From: Nonomuraea sediminis | GTDB lineage: Bacteria > Actinomycetota > Actinomycetes > Streptosporangiales > Streptosporangiaceae | Assembly (NCBI RefSeq): GCF_018531495.1 | Contig: NZ_JAHDTI010000014.1 | Location: 124,001-188,000, forward strand | DNA length: 64,000 nucleotides | Reading direction: 5' to 3' | Shown: positions 51,431 to 59,229 of the stretch, in pieces | How positions within the stretch are numbered: the stretch's first letter is position 1 | Layout of the letters: each line of letters starts with the position of its first letter | Position numbers and translations under genes: made by a program | The notes under the pieces: model-generated | What the model was told of the DNA's origin: nothing | What the model saw: the letters and a program-made list of their open reading frames with translations, nothing else | Database searches by the model: none

Positions 51431-52903
51431 ATGGGGGCGTTGCTGGTGGCGGGGACGACGTCTGATGCGGGGAAGAGTGTCGTGGCGGCGGGGTTGTGCC
51501 GGTGGCTGGCGCGGCGGGGGGTGAGGGTGGCGCCGTTCAAGGCGCAGAACATGTCGTTGAACTCCTATGTGACCGCCGACGGGGCCGAGATCGGCCGGGC
51601 GCAGGCGATGCAGGCGCAGGCCGCGGGGGTCGAGCCGACCGCCGACATGAATCCGATCCTGCTCAAGCCGGGCAGCGACCGCCGGAGCCAGGTCGTGCTG
51701 ATGGGCCGGCCGGTGGCCGAGGTGGACGCGATGGAGTACGGCGGGCTGAAGGACATGCTGCGCGCCAGGGCGCTGGAGTCGCTGGACCGGCTGCGGAGCG
51801 AGTACGACGTGGTGATCTGCGAGGGCGCCGGCAGCCCGGCGGAGATCAACCTGCGCGCGGGCGACATCGCGAACATGGGCCTGGCCAGGGCCGCGAACCT
51901 GCCCGTCGTGGTGGTGGGCGACATCGACCGCGGCGGGGTGTTCGCGGCGTTCTACGGCACGGTCGGCCTGCTCGACGCGGCAGATCAAGCCCATATTTCG
52001 GGGTTCATCGTGAACAAGTTCCGCGGAGCGCGAGAACTTCTCGAACCCGGGCTGGACATGCTGACAACGATCACCGGCAGGAAGGTCTACGGCGTCCTCC
52101 CCTGGCTGGACGGGCTCTGGCTGGACGTCGAGGACTCCCTGGCTCTCGACGCCCGCAGGATCGAGACCCGCCGGCCGTACGGCAGGAAGAGCCTGCGCGT
52201 CGCGGTGATCCGCCTGCCGCGCATCTCGAACTTCACCGACCTGGACGCGCTGGCGACCGAGCCGGGCGTCCGGGTGGCGTTCGTGACCGACCCAGGAGAG
52301 CTGGACGACGCCGACCTGGTGGTGCTCCCCGGCTCGCGCGCCACCGTGAGCGACCTGGCCTGGCTGCGCGAGCGCGGGATCGCCGAGGCGCTGACCGAGC
52401 GGAAGGGGCCGATCCTGGGCATCTGCGGCGGCTACCAGATGCTCGGCCGCGAGATCCACGACGATGTCGAGTCGCGGACCGGAGTGACCGAGGCGCTCGG
52501 CCTGCTCCCCGTCACCACGACCTTCGCCACGGACAAGACGCTCGCCAGACCGGAAGGCCAGGCCTACGGTCACCCGGTGCGGGCCTACGAGATCCACCAC
52601 GGCCGGGTCACGGTGGAGGGCGGCGAGCCGTTCCTCGACGGCTGCCGCGCGGGCGTGGTGTGGGGCACGACGTGGCACGGCGCCCTGGAGAACGACGCCT
52701 TCCGCAGGGCGTTCCTCGCGGACGTGGCACGCCTGGCGGACCGGGACTTCACCCCGCACCCCGGCACCAGCTTCGCCGCCGCCCGCGAGCACCGCCTGGA
52801 CGCCCTCGGCGACCTGGTCGAGCACCACCTGGACACCGACGCCCTCCTCGACCTCATCGCCAACGGCCCCGTCAAGGCACCGAACCTGCCCCCAGGAGCC
52901 TGA
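51431..52903 (+). CDS. cobQ: Cobyric acid synthase
   Basis: A 490-residue amidotransferase that makes four glutamine-dependent amides on the corrin ring. N-terminal ATPase part: VAGTTSDAGKSVVAAGLCRW, FKAQNMSLNSYVT and CEGAGSPAEINL; C-terminal glutamine amidotransferase: nucleophile GICGGYQMLGREI and late Glu/His in YEIHHGRV. Length is normal. A strong purine-rich ribosome site (GGAGGAGGAAGG) precedes ATG 51431. It is 29 kb from the other corrinoid genes. Confidence 0.95.
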   Translation: MGALLVAGTTSDAGKSVVAAGLCRWLARRGVRVAPFKAQNMSLNSYVTADGAEIGRAQAMQAQAAGVEPTADMNPILLKPGSDRRSQVVLMGRPVAEVDAMEYGGLKDMLRARALESLDRLRSEYDVVICEGAGSPAEINLRAGDIANMGLARAANLPVVVVGDIDRGGVFAAFYGTVGLLDAADQAHISGFIVNKFRGARELLEPGLDMLTTITGRKVYGVLPWLDGLWLDVEDSLALDARRIETRRPYGRKSLRVAVIRLPRISNFTDLDALATEPGVRVAFVTDPGELDDADLVVLPGSRATVSDLAWLRERGIAEALTERKGPILGICGGYQMLGREIHDDVESRTGVTEALGLLPVTTTFATDKTLARPEGQAYGHPVRAYEIHHGRVTVEGGEPFLDGCRAGVVWGTTWHGALENDAFRRAFLADVARLADRDFTPHPGTSFAAAREHRLDALGDLVEHHLDTDALLDLIANGPVKAPNLPPGA

Positions 52904-52991
52904 CACCGAAAAGGGAGCCTGATCCCGGAAAGGAAGCGGCCGCCGAACTGCCGAACTTGGACGGTGACCGCGGGCACGGCCCGGGCGCACC

Positions 52992-53912
52992 ATGACGGGC
53001 ATGACACCAGTGGTGCGGGCCGAGGGCCTGACCAAGTACTACGGAAAGCGCCTGGGGCTGGAGGACCTCACACTCGAGATCAAACCGGGCGAGATCTTCG
53101 GATACCTGGGCCCCAACGGCGCAGGCAAGACCACCACGATCCGCCTGCTGCTCGACGTGATCAGGCCCACCAGGGGCACGATCACCGTGCTCGGCGCGGA
53201 CTCGCGCGACGCCAGGGTCAGGGGCAGGATCGGCTACCTGCCGGGCGAGCTGGCGCTGGAGAGCCGTGACCGGGCGAGGGACTATCTGGCGTTCCTGGCC
53301 AGGGTGCGCGGCGGCGTCTCGGCGGGCAGGATCGGCGAGCTGGCCGACCGGCTGGACGCCGACCTCTCCGTGCAGATGCGCCGGCTGTCCAAGGGCAACA
53401 AGCAGAAGATCGGCCTGATCCAGGCGTTCATGCACGAGCCGGAGCTGGTCATCCTGGACGAGCCGACCACCGGCCTGGACCCGCTGGTCCAGCAGGAGGT
53501 CATGGCCATGCTGCGCGAGGTCCGCACGTCGGGCAGGACGGTGCTGATGTCCTCGCACGTGCTGGCCGAGGTGCAGGAGGTGTCCGACCGGGTGGGCATC
53601 GTGCGCGCCGGGCGGCTGGTGGCCGTGGAGAACGTGGCGGCGCTGCGCGAGCGGGCCGTGCGCCGCATCGAGCTGCACTTCGACGCGCCGGTGCCGCGGG
53701 AGGCGTTCGAGAACCTGCCGGGCGTGCGCGAGCTGCGGGTGGAGGGCGCGAGCGTGCGGTGCACGATCGACGGCAGGCCGGACGCGCTGATCAAGGCGGC
53801 GGCCCGCTTCACCGTCGTGCACCTGGTCAGCGCGGAACCGGACCTGGAGGAGATCTTCCTCACCTACTACAGCGAGGAGGAGCGGCGCCATGCTGTTCAG
53901 GAGCCTGCGTGA
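52992..53912 (+). CDS. ABC transporter ATP-binding protein (DrrA-like)
   Basis: A 306-residue ATPase with GPNGAGKTTTIRLLL (Walker A), signature LSKGNKQKIGLIQAFM, Walker B LVILDEPTTGLD and HVLAEVQE, then a DrrA/CcmA-type C-terminal domain (about 215-306). The LSKGNKQK signature is typical of the ABC-2 export ATPases. It pairs with the downstream permease (23-base overlap). Cargo unknown. ATG 52992 or a second ATG three codons on. Confidence 0.92.
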   Translation: MTGMTPVVRAEGLTKYYGKRLGLEDLTLEIKPGEIFGYLGPNGAGKTTTIRLLLDVIRPTRGTITVLGADSRDARVRGRIGYLPGELALESRDRARDYLAFLARVRGGVSAGRIGELADRLDADLSVQMRRLSKGNKQKIGLIQAFMHEPELVILDEPTTGLDPLVQQEVMAMLREVRTSGRTVLMSSHVLAEVQEVSDRVGIVRAGRLVAVENVAALRERAVRRIELHFDAPVPREAFENLPGVRELRVEGASVRCTIDGRPDALIKAAARFTVVHLVSAEPDLEEIFLTYYSEEERRHAVQEPA

Positions 53913-54681
53913 CTTCCGTCGGCCGCTGATCGGCTGGACCGTCGGCATCTCGGTCTTCGTCACCCTGTATCTGACGATCTACGCCAACATCAAGCTGGCG
54001 CCCGACGTCTACAGCCAGGCGGCGATGGCCAAGTTCCCCGGCCCGCTCAAGGACCTGATGGGCGGGCTGCAGGACCTCACCTCCGGCTACGGCTACCTGC
54101 AGACGGTCGTCTACCAGCTGTTCGTCCCGGCGTTCAGTACGGCTTGCGCCACGATCATGGCCAACAAGGCCATCGCCCAGCCGGAGGAGGCGGGCACGCT
54201 GGAGCTGGTCGTCACGCTGCCCGTCGACAGGAAGCGGCTGATCCTCGACCGGTTCGCCGCGCTGGTGATCGCGCTGGCCGGGCTGAACGCGGTCACGTTC
54301 CTGATCGCCTTCGGCGTGGAGCGGGCGGCCGGCGCGGACGTGCCGTTCGACCGGATGCTCGCCGGCCAGACCGGGGTGTTCCTGCTGGCCCTGTTCTTCG
54401 GATCGGTGGCGCTCACCGTGGGCGCGGCCACCGGCAGGAAGAACGTGGCCAGCACGGTCGTGGGCGCCTGGGCCGTGCTCGGCTACATGGTCGTGACGAT
54501 CGGCAGGGGCGTCTCGGCGATCTCGTGGCTGAAGTGGGTCTCGCCGTTCCACTACTACTCCGAGGGCAGGCCGATCTACCAGGGCTTCCCTGTCGGGGAC
54601 TACCTTGTGCTGGCTGGGGCGACGGCCGTGCTCGTGCTCACCGCGGTCCTCGCCTTCGAAAGGCGTGACGTAGGAGTCTGA
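53890..54681 (+). CDS. ABC-2 type permease
   Basis: A 263-residue membrane protein with about six helices; the loop EEAGTLELVVTLPVDRKRLILDRF is the ABC-2 family's coupling segment. It forms an exporter with the upstream ATPase. The start lies within the ATPase 3' end with GAGGAG just upstream. Its stop overlaps the PucR start (TGATG). Confidence 0.9.
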   Translation: MLFRSLRDFRRPLIGWTVGISVFVTLYLTIYANIKLAPDVYSQAAMAKFPGPLKDLMGGLQDLTSGYGYLQTVVYQLFVPAFSTACATIMANKAIAQPEEAGTLELVVTLPVDRKRLILDRFAALVIALAGLNAVTFLIAFGVERAAGADVPFDRMLAGQTGVFLLALFFGSVALTVGAATGRKNVASTVVGAWAVLGYMVVTIGRGVSAISWLKWVSPFHYYSEGRPIYQGFPVGDYLVLAGATAVLVLTAVLAFERRDVGV

Positions 54682-55649
54682 TGGAGGACGCAGTCTCGCG
54701 GGTACTGGCCGGGTGCGCACGGACCGGCCGGCTGCCCGGTCGGGAAGAGCTGGAGGAGCTGCGTACGGCCGGCGCGCGAGCCGCCGAACTGGGCGTCTCA
54801 CCCAGGTCGCTGGTCGAGGACGCGCTGCGCGACCAGGCGGGACCCGCGCTGCGCAAGGTGGTCGACGCCTTACTGGAGGGCCACGAGCAGGCGCAGCTGC
54901 TGGCGATCAGGAACGAGGAGGCCGCCCGCAGGGAGTTCGTCGACGACCTGCTGCAGGGCAGGGCGGAACGGCTGGCCGAGCGGGCGGAGCACTTCGGGCT
55001 GCGCCTGGCCGAGTCGTACGTGGTGGCCGTGGCACGCGGGCTGCGCCAGGGCGACGAGGACCGCATCGAACGCGACCTGATCGCCAGGTTCGGCTCGCAC
55101 AACGTGCTCGTGGCCGTGCGCGACGGGCTGCTGGTCTGCGTGGCGCCGGCCGTGCTGCCCGCCGCGGTGGGCGAGTTCACCCACCACGTGCGGGCCAGGT
55201 TCGCCGACGGGTGGCGGGTGGGCGTCGGGCGGCCGCAGCGCGGCCCGACCGGGGTGGTCTCCTCCTTCAGGGAGGCGGCCAACGCGCTGGAGATGGCCGA
55301 CAAGCTGGGCCTGGGCGTCGACGTGGTCAAGGCCTCGGACCTGCTCGTCTTCCCGGTGCTGCTGCGTGACAGGGCGGCGATGGAGGACCTGGTGAGCAGC
55401 GTGCTGAGCCCGCTGCTGCGGGCGCGCGGCGGGCCGGAGCCGCTGCTGGAGACGCTGGAGGCGGTGTTCGCCTCGCAGGGCAACCAGACCGCGGCGGCCC
55501 GCAGGCTCGGGATCAGCGCCAGGGCGGTCACCTACCGGCTGGAACGGATCCGCCGCACGACCGGCTTCTCCCCCGACGATCCCACGCAGCGCTTCACGCT
55601 CGAGACGGCCGTGCTGGGCGCCCGGCTGCTCGGCTGGCCATGGGAATGA
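54681..55649 (+). CDS. PucR-family (CdaR-like) transcriptional regulator
   Basis: A 322-residue regulator: N-terminal helical part, a central GGDEF-like/CdaR middle domain (about 105-235), and a C-terminal PucR HTH_30 (TLEAVFASQGNQTAAARRLG; ISARAVTYRLERIRRTTG, about 250-305). PucR-type proteins respond to purines, carbohydrates or metabolites. Translational coupling to the ABC-2 permease (TGATG) suggests it belongs with that exporter; the kstD-type gene follows 46 bases on but has its own TetR operator. Confidence 0.9.
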   Translation: MEDAVSRVLAGCARTGRLPGREELEELRTAGARAAELGVSPRSLVEDALRDQAGPALRKVVDALLEGHEQAQLLAIRNEEAARREFVDDLLQGRAERLAERAEHFGLRLAESYVVAVARGLRQGDEDRIERDLIARFGSHNVLVAVRDGLLVCVAPAVLPAAVGEFTHHVRARFADGWRVGVGRPQRGPTGVVSSFREAANALEMADKLGLGVDVVKASDLLVFPVLLRDRAAMEDLVSSVLSPLLRARGGPEPLLETLEAVFASQGNQTAAARRLGISARAVTYRLERIRRTTGFSPDDPTQRFTLETAVLGARLLGWPWE

Positions 55650-55659
55650 CGTATCTTGA

Positions 55660-55681
55660 AATGAGACACTGATGTCTCATT
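55660..55681. promoter_or_regulatory. Perfect 9-4-9 operator upstream of the kstD-type gene
   Basis: AATGAGACA-CTGA-TGTCTCATT, fully symmetric, ends a few bases before the ribosome site of the next gene. It matches the tetR/SDR operator (47633-47648) over nearly 28 bases including the flanking TATCTT. Confidence 0.85.
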
Positions 55682-55695
55682 GAAGGAGCGGGGTC

Positions 55696-57339
55696 ATGCG
55701 GTACGACGTCGTCGTCATAGGTTCGGGCGCCGCGGGGCTGGCGGCCGCGCTGACGGCGCAGCTGCGCGGGCTGAGCGCGGTGGTGGTGGAGAAGACGGAC
55801 AGGTACGGCGGGTCGAGCTCGCTGTCCGGCGGCGCCATCTGGGTGCCCGGCAACCTCTACCTCGACGGCACCCGGCTGCGCGACAGCAGGGAGGAGGCAC
55901 GCACCTACCTCAAGTCGACCGTCGGCGACCGCGTCCCGGAGGAGCGCCGCGAGGCCTACCTGGAGCGCGGGCCGGAGATGGTCCGCTTCCTGCACGACAG
56001 GACGCGGCACGTGCGCTTCGAGTACACGCCGGGCTACTCCGACTACTACCCCGAACGTCCGGGCGGCAAGGCGCTGGGCCGGTCGGTCGAGCCCGCGCTG
56101 TTCGACCTGCGGAAGCTGGGCGCGCTGCGCCGGATCATGCGCAGGGCCGGGCTGCCGACCTACGGCATGGTGATGAACTCCCGCGAGTTCCACAAGGTCA
56201 ACATGATCGTGCCGACCTGGCGGGGCAAGCGGATGGCCCTCAAGATCGGCCTGCGCGCGGTCTGGTCGCTGCTGTCCGGCGCCCGCTACGCCTCGCTCGG
56301 CGAGGCGCTCGTCGGCCGGCTCAGCCTGGCGCTCGCGGAGGCGGGCGGCAAGATCCTGGTGAACACGCCCTTCGAGGAGTTCGTCGTCACCGACGGCCGG
56401 GTCACCGGAGTGCGCGCGGGCGGCAGGACGATCGAGGCCGGAGGCGGCGTGATCCTGGCGGCCGGCGGCTTCTCGCACAGCCGGCCGCTGCGGGAACGGT
56501 ACCTGCCCAAACCCACCGACGCGCGCTGGACCTCGGCCGCGCCCGGCCAGACGGGCGACACCATCGGCGCCGCCCTCGGCCTGGGCGCCCGGCTCGACCT
56601 GATGGACCGCGTGTGGGGCATGCCGACGGCGGTCCCGCCCGGCGAGGCACCCGTCTTCCTGGTCACCGACAGGGCCGTGCCCGGGATGGTCATCGTGGAC
56701 TCGCGCGGTGACCGCTTCGTCAACGAGGCCGTGCCGTACCACGAGTTCGTCGACACGATGTACGCCAAGGACGCCGTGCACTCGTGGATGGTCATCGACC
56801 AGCGGACCAAGAACCGCTACATCATCCTCAACCACTTCCCCGGCCAGCCGTTCAAGCGGTCGTGGCTGAAGAGCGGCTTCGTCAAGAAGGCGGACACCGT
56901 CGAGGAGCTGGCCGTGCGGATGGGCGTCGCGCCCGGCCGGTTGCGCAGGACCGTCGACCGGTTCAACGGCTTCGCCCGCCAGGGCCGCGACGAGGACTTC
57001 CACCGCGGCGAGAGCGCCTACGACCGTTACTACGGCGACCCCACGCTGCCCTCGCCCAACCTGGCGGAGCTGGCCAAGGGCCCGTACTACGCGATCCCCA
57101 TCGTCCCCGGCGACATCGGCACCAAGGGCGGCGTCGTCACGGACGCCTCCGCCCGCGTCCTGCGCGAGGACGGCACCCCCATCGAGGGCCTGTACGCCGC
57201 AGGCAACGTCTCGGCCGCCGTCATGGGCGAGACCTACCCGGGTCCCGGCGCGACCCTGGGCCCGGCGATGACCTTCGGCTACGTGGCCGCCACGGACATC
57301 GCCGACCGCGTACGCGACTTCGGTGCGACAGATGTGTGA
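55696..57339 (+). CDS. kstD: 3-oxosteroid 1-dehydrogenase-like flavoprotein (KstD family)
   Basis: A 547-residue flavoprotein: FAD site YDVVVIGSGAAGLAAAL and the KstD features YTPGYSDYYPE (Tyr region), VPYHEFVD (Tyr) and YPGPGATLGPAMTFGYVAA (catalytic Tyr plus oxyanion Gly), with KGPYYAIPIVPGDIGTKGG. KstD removes hydrogens from C1-C2 of 3-ketosteroids on the way to ring opening. Some family members act on other cyclic ketones, so steroid specificity is inferred. GAAGGAG lies eight to nine bases before ATG 55696. The operator upstream ties it to the TetR/SDR locus. Confidence 0.88.
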   Translation: MRYDVVVIGSGAAGLAAALTAQLRGLSAVVVEKTDRYGGSSSLSGGAIWVPGNLYLDGTRLRDSREEARTYLKSTVGDRVPEERREAYLERGPEMVRFLHDRTRHVRFEYTPGYSDYYPERPGGKALGRSVEPALFDLRKLGALRRIMRRAGLPTYGMVMNSREFHKVNMIVPTWRGKRMALKIGLRAVWSLLSGARYASLGEALVGRLSLALAEAGGKILVNTPFEEFVVTDGRVTGVRAGGRTIEAGGGVILAAGGFSHSRPLRERYLPKPTDARWTSAAPGQTGDTIGAALGLGARLDLMDRVWGMPTAVPPGEAPVFLVTDRAVPGMVIVDSRGDRFVNEAVPYHEFVDTMYAKDAVHSWMVIDQRTKNRYIILNHFPGQPFKRSWLKSGFVKKADTVEELAVRMGVAPGRLRRTVDRFNGFARQGRDEDFHRGESAYDRYYGDPTLPSPNLAELAKGPYYAIPIVPGDIGTKGGVVTDASARVLREDGTPIEGLYAAGNVSAAVMGETYPGPGATLGPAMTFGYVAATDIADRVRDFGATDV

Positions 57340-57368
57340 CAGGCGCGCGAAAGTGGCCGCTGCATAAC

Positions 57369-57539
57369 GTGGGGTGGTCGAGGTCAGCGAGGAGGATCTC
57401 CTCCTGGTGGAGCCAGGGTCCCGTGGCCGTGGCGGGTGTCGGGCTGTGCCTGGGCGCGGCGATGATCCTCGCGCTGGTCGTCATCCGCTTCGACGACCTG
57501 GCCGATCTGTTCGCCCCGTCCGGCGGGCCGGGCCGGTGA
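57369..57539 (+). CDS. Possible small membrane protein, 56 aa
   Basis: In the 300-base gap after kstD one frame ending at 57539 encodes a basic N-terminus (SRSARRISSWWSQ), one hydrophobic helix (PVAVAGVGLCLGAAMILALV) and a short tail FDDLADLFAPSGGPGR. Start is uncertain (GTG 57369 is the first good candidate; no clear ribosome site). Family not recognised. The single-helix layout makes it plausible but unproven. Confidence 0.35.
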   Translation: MGWSRSARRISSWWSQGPVAVAGVGLCLGAAMILALVVIRFDDLADLFAPSGGPGR

Positions 57540-57639
57540 GCCCGCCGCTCGCGCTGGCCCGCCTGGCGTCCGCCGCGCCCATCGCCCGACGGGCTCCTGC
57601 TGCTGGTGACCGTACGGGGGGCTGAGGGGTGCTCGGGCG

Positions 57640-58860
57640 TCAGGCCTGGTGAAGCGGCAGCCGCAGGATCATGCGGGTGCCCTCGGGCTGATCGCCGATG
57701 TGCAGCGTCCCGCCGTGGGCATGCGCGATCTGACGGGCGATCGGCAGCCCCAGCCCCGTCCCTCCGGGATCGGTACGGCGGGCGTCGGTGCGCCGGTAGA
57801 AGCGCTTGAAGACGCTCTCCCGCTCGGCGGCGGGTATGCCGGGGCCGTCGTCGATCACCTCGAGCACCGCCCGCTCGCGCTCGGCCCTGACCAGCACCGT
57901 GATGCTGCTGTGCGCGTGGCGTGCCGCGTTGGCCAGCAGGTTGTTCAGCAGCCGGGCCAGCTGGGTCTTCGTGCCGTCCACCACGACGTCGCGTTCCAGC
58001 TGCATGTCGACGGTGTGCTCGCAGTCGAGCCGGGCGAGCTCGTTCTCCGCCAGCCAGCTCAGGTCGACCGGTTTCGGGGCGGGCAGCGCGCCGGCCTCCA
58101 GGCGGGCCAGCTCGAGCAGGTCGGCGACGATGTCGCCGAGCCGTTCGGCGTCGCGCAGCGCGGCCAGCAGGATCTGGCGGACGTCGGCGCCGGGGTCGTC
58201 GAGGGCGTCCTGCAGAAGGGTCTGCAGCCCGGTGATGGGGTTGCGCAGGTCGTGCGAGGTGTCGGCGACCAGCTCGCGCTGCTGCTCCATCGCCTGCCGC
58301 AGCGCCTCGGTCGTCTGCCGTTCCTTGGACTGCGCGCGGCGCAGGCGCTGGTTGACCTCCTGCAGGTCGCGGGCGCGCGCGAAGATCTCCGCCTCGATCG
58401 CGTTGAGCTGCGCGGCGGCCGAGTCCGGCGGCTGCATGGTCAGCTCGGAGCGCGCCTTGCGCAGCTGGTGGATGAACGCGGTGGCCTCCTCCGCCCGGAG
58501 GATGATCAGCTGCACCTTGCCGCAGGGGCCGATCAGCGGGGTGTTGATGATGCTCCAGTACCGCTCCTCGAAAACCCCCGGCGACCCCAGCATCTCGACG
58601 TCGTACCGCTGGAACGCCATGACGTCGGGCTCCTGCTCGAGCAGCACCCGCTCGAGCGAGGCCCGCAGCTCATGCACTCCCCGCCCGGACGGCCCGCCGG
58701 GGAAGATCTCGAACACATTCTTTCCGATGAGCTCGCGCCGGCTGCGCCCGGACACCCTCTCGTAGGCCCGGTTGACCGCCGCGTAGGTCATATCCGGCCA
58801 CAGCAGCGCGCAGGCCCCGGGCACAGCATCGAACACAGCCTCAAAGTCCACGTCAACCAT
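57640..58860 (-). CDS. PAS-domain sensor histidine kinase, soluble
   Basis: A 406-residue kinase with no membrane helix: PAS domain (about residues 1-120; CALLWPDMTYAAVNRAYERV), a coiled linker, HisKA (phospho-His in ADTSHDLRNPITGLQT, about 205) and HATPase_c (NLLANAARHAH, DDGPGIPAAE, GGTGLGLPIA). It should autophosphorylate and pass phosphate to a response regulator; none is adjacent. The response regulator at 34.5 kb lacks a kinase, but pairing is speculative. ATG 58860 follows GGAGGGG by seven bases. Confidence 0.9.
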   Translation of the reverse strand: MVDVDFEAVFDAVPGACALLWPDMTYAAVNRAYERVSGRSRRELIGKNVFEIFPGGPSGRGVHELRASLERVLLEQEPDVMAFQRYDVEMLGSPGVFEERYWSIINTPLIGPCGKVQLIILRAEEATAFIHQLRKARSELTMQPPDSAAAQLNAIEAEIFARARDLQEVNQRLRRAQSKERQTTEALRQAMEQQRELVADTSHDLRNPITGLQTLLQDALDDPGADVRQILLAALRDAERLGDIVADLLELARLEAGALPAPKPVDLSWLAENELARLDCEHTVDMQLERDVVVDGTKTQLARLLNNLLANAARHAHSSITVLVRAERERAVLEVIDDGPGIPAAERESVFKRFYRRTDARRTDPGGTGLGLPIARQIAHAHGGTLHIGDQPEGTRMILRLPLHQA

Positions 58861-58974
58861 GCCGAATCCCCTCCTCCATGATGCACCGCCACACAGCGCG
58901 AAGCACGGGATCTTCCCTGCGCCGAATCCCCATGCGATGCTCTCCCGGGTGACCGGACGAGGAAGGGCCCGACC

Positions 58975-59193
58975 ATGCTGCACACGACGCCGCCCACCGA
59001 GTCGGACCACATCGGCACCGTGCGCACCTGTGGCGGCATCCTGCTCGTGCTGGGCCTCGCGCTCAGCGTGGGCGCGCTGATCGTCGAGTCGGGCGAACCG
59101 ACCTGGCAGGTTCTGTCGGTGTTCGGGCTGATCACGCTGACAGGGCTGGGGCTGCGGATCGAGGCGGCCGTCCGCCGACGCGCGGCCCGGTAG
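58975..59193 (+). CDS. Small membrane protein, 72 aa
   Basis: A 72-residue protein with two hydrophobic helices (TCGGILLVLGLALSVGALIV and WQVLSVFGLITLTGLGL) and a basic end. GAGGAAGGG lies seven to eight bases before the ATG. Divergent from the PAS kinase gene. Family not recognised; good ribosome site and codon use support it. Confidence 0.7.
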   Translation: MLHTTPPTESDHIGTVRTCGGILLVLGLALSVGALIVESGEPTWQVLSVFGLITLTGLGLRIEAAVRRRAAR

Positions 59194-59221
59194 CCAGGGG
59201 CCGGGAGGGCGGCCCCTGGCT
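59192..59221. terminator. Perfect 11-bp hairpin between convergent genes
   Basis: AGCCAGGGGCC (59192-59202) pairs with GGCCCCTGGCT (59211-59221) around an 8-base loop. It overlaps the stop of the 72-aa gene and ends eight bases before the stop of the fucosidase gene, so it can serve both strands. No U-run. Confidence 0.7.
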
Positions 59222-59229
59222 GAGGTGGG

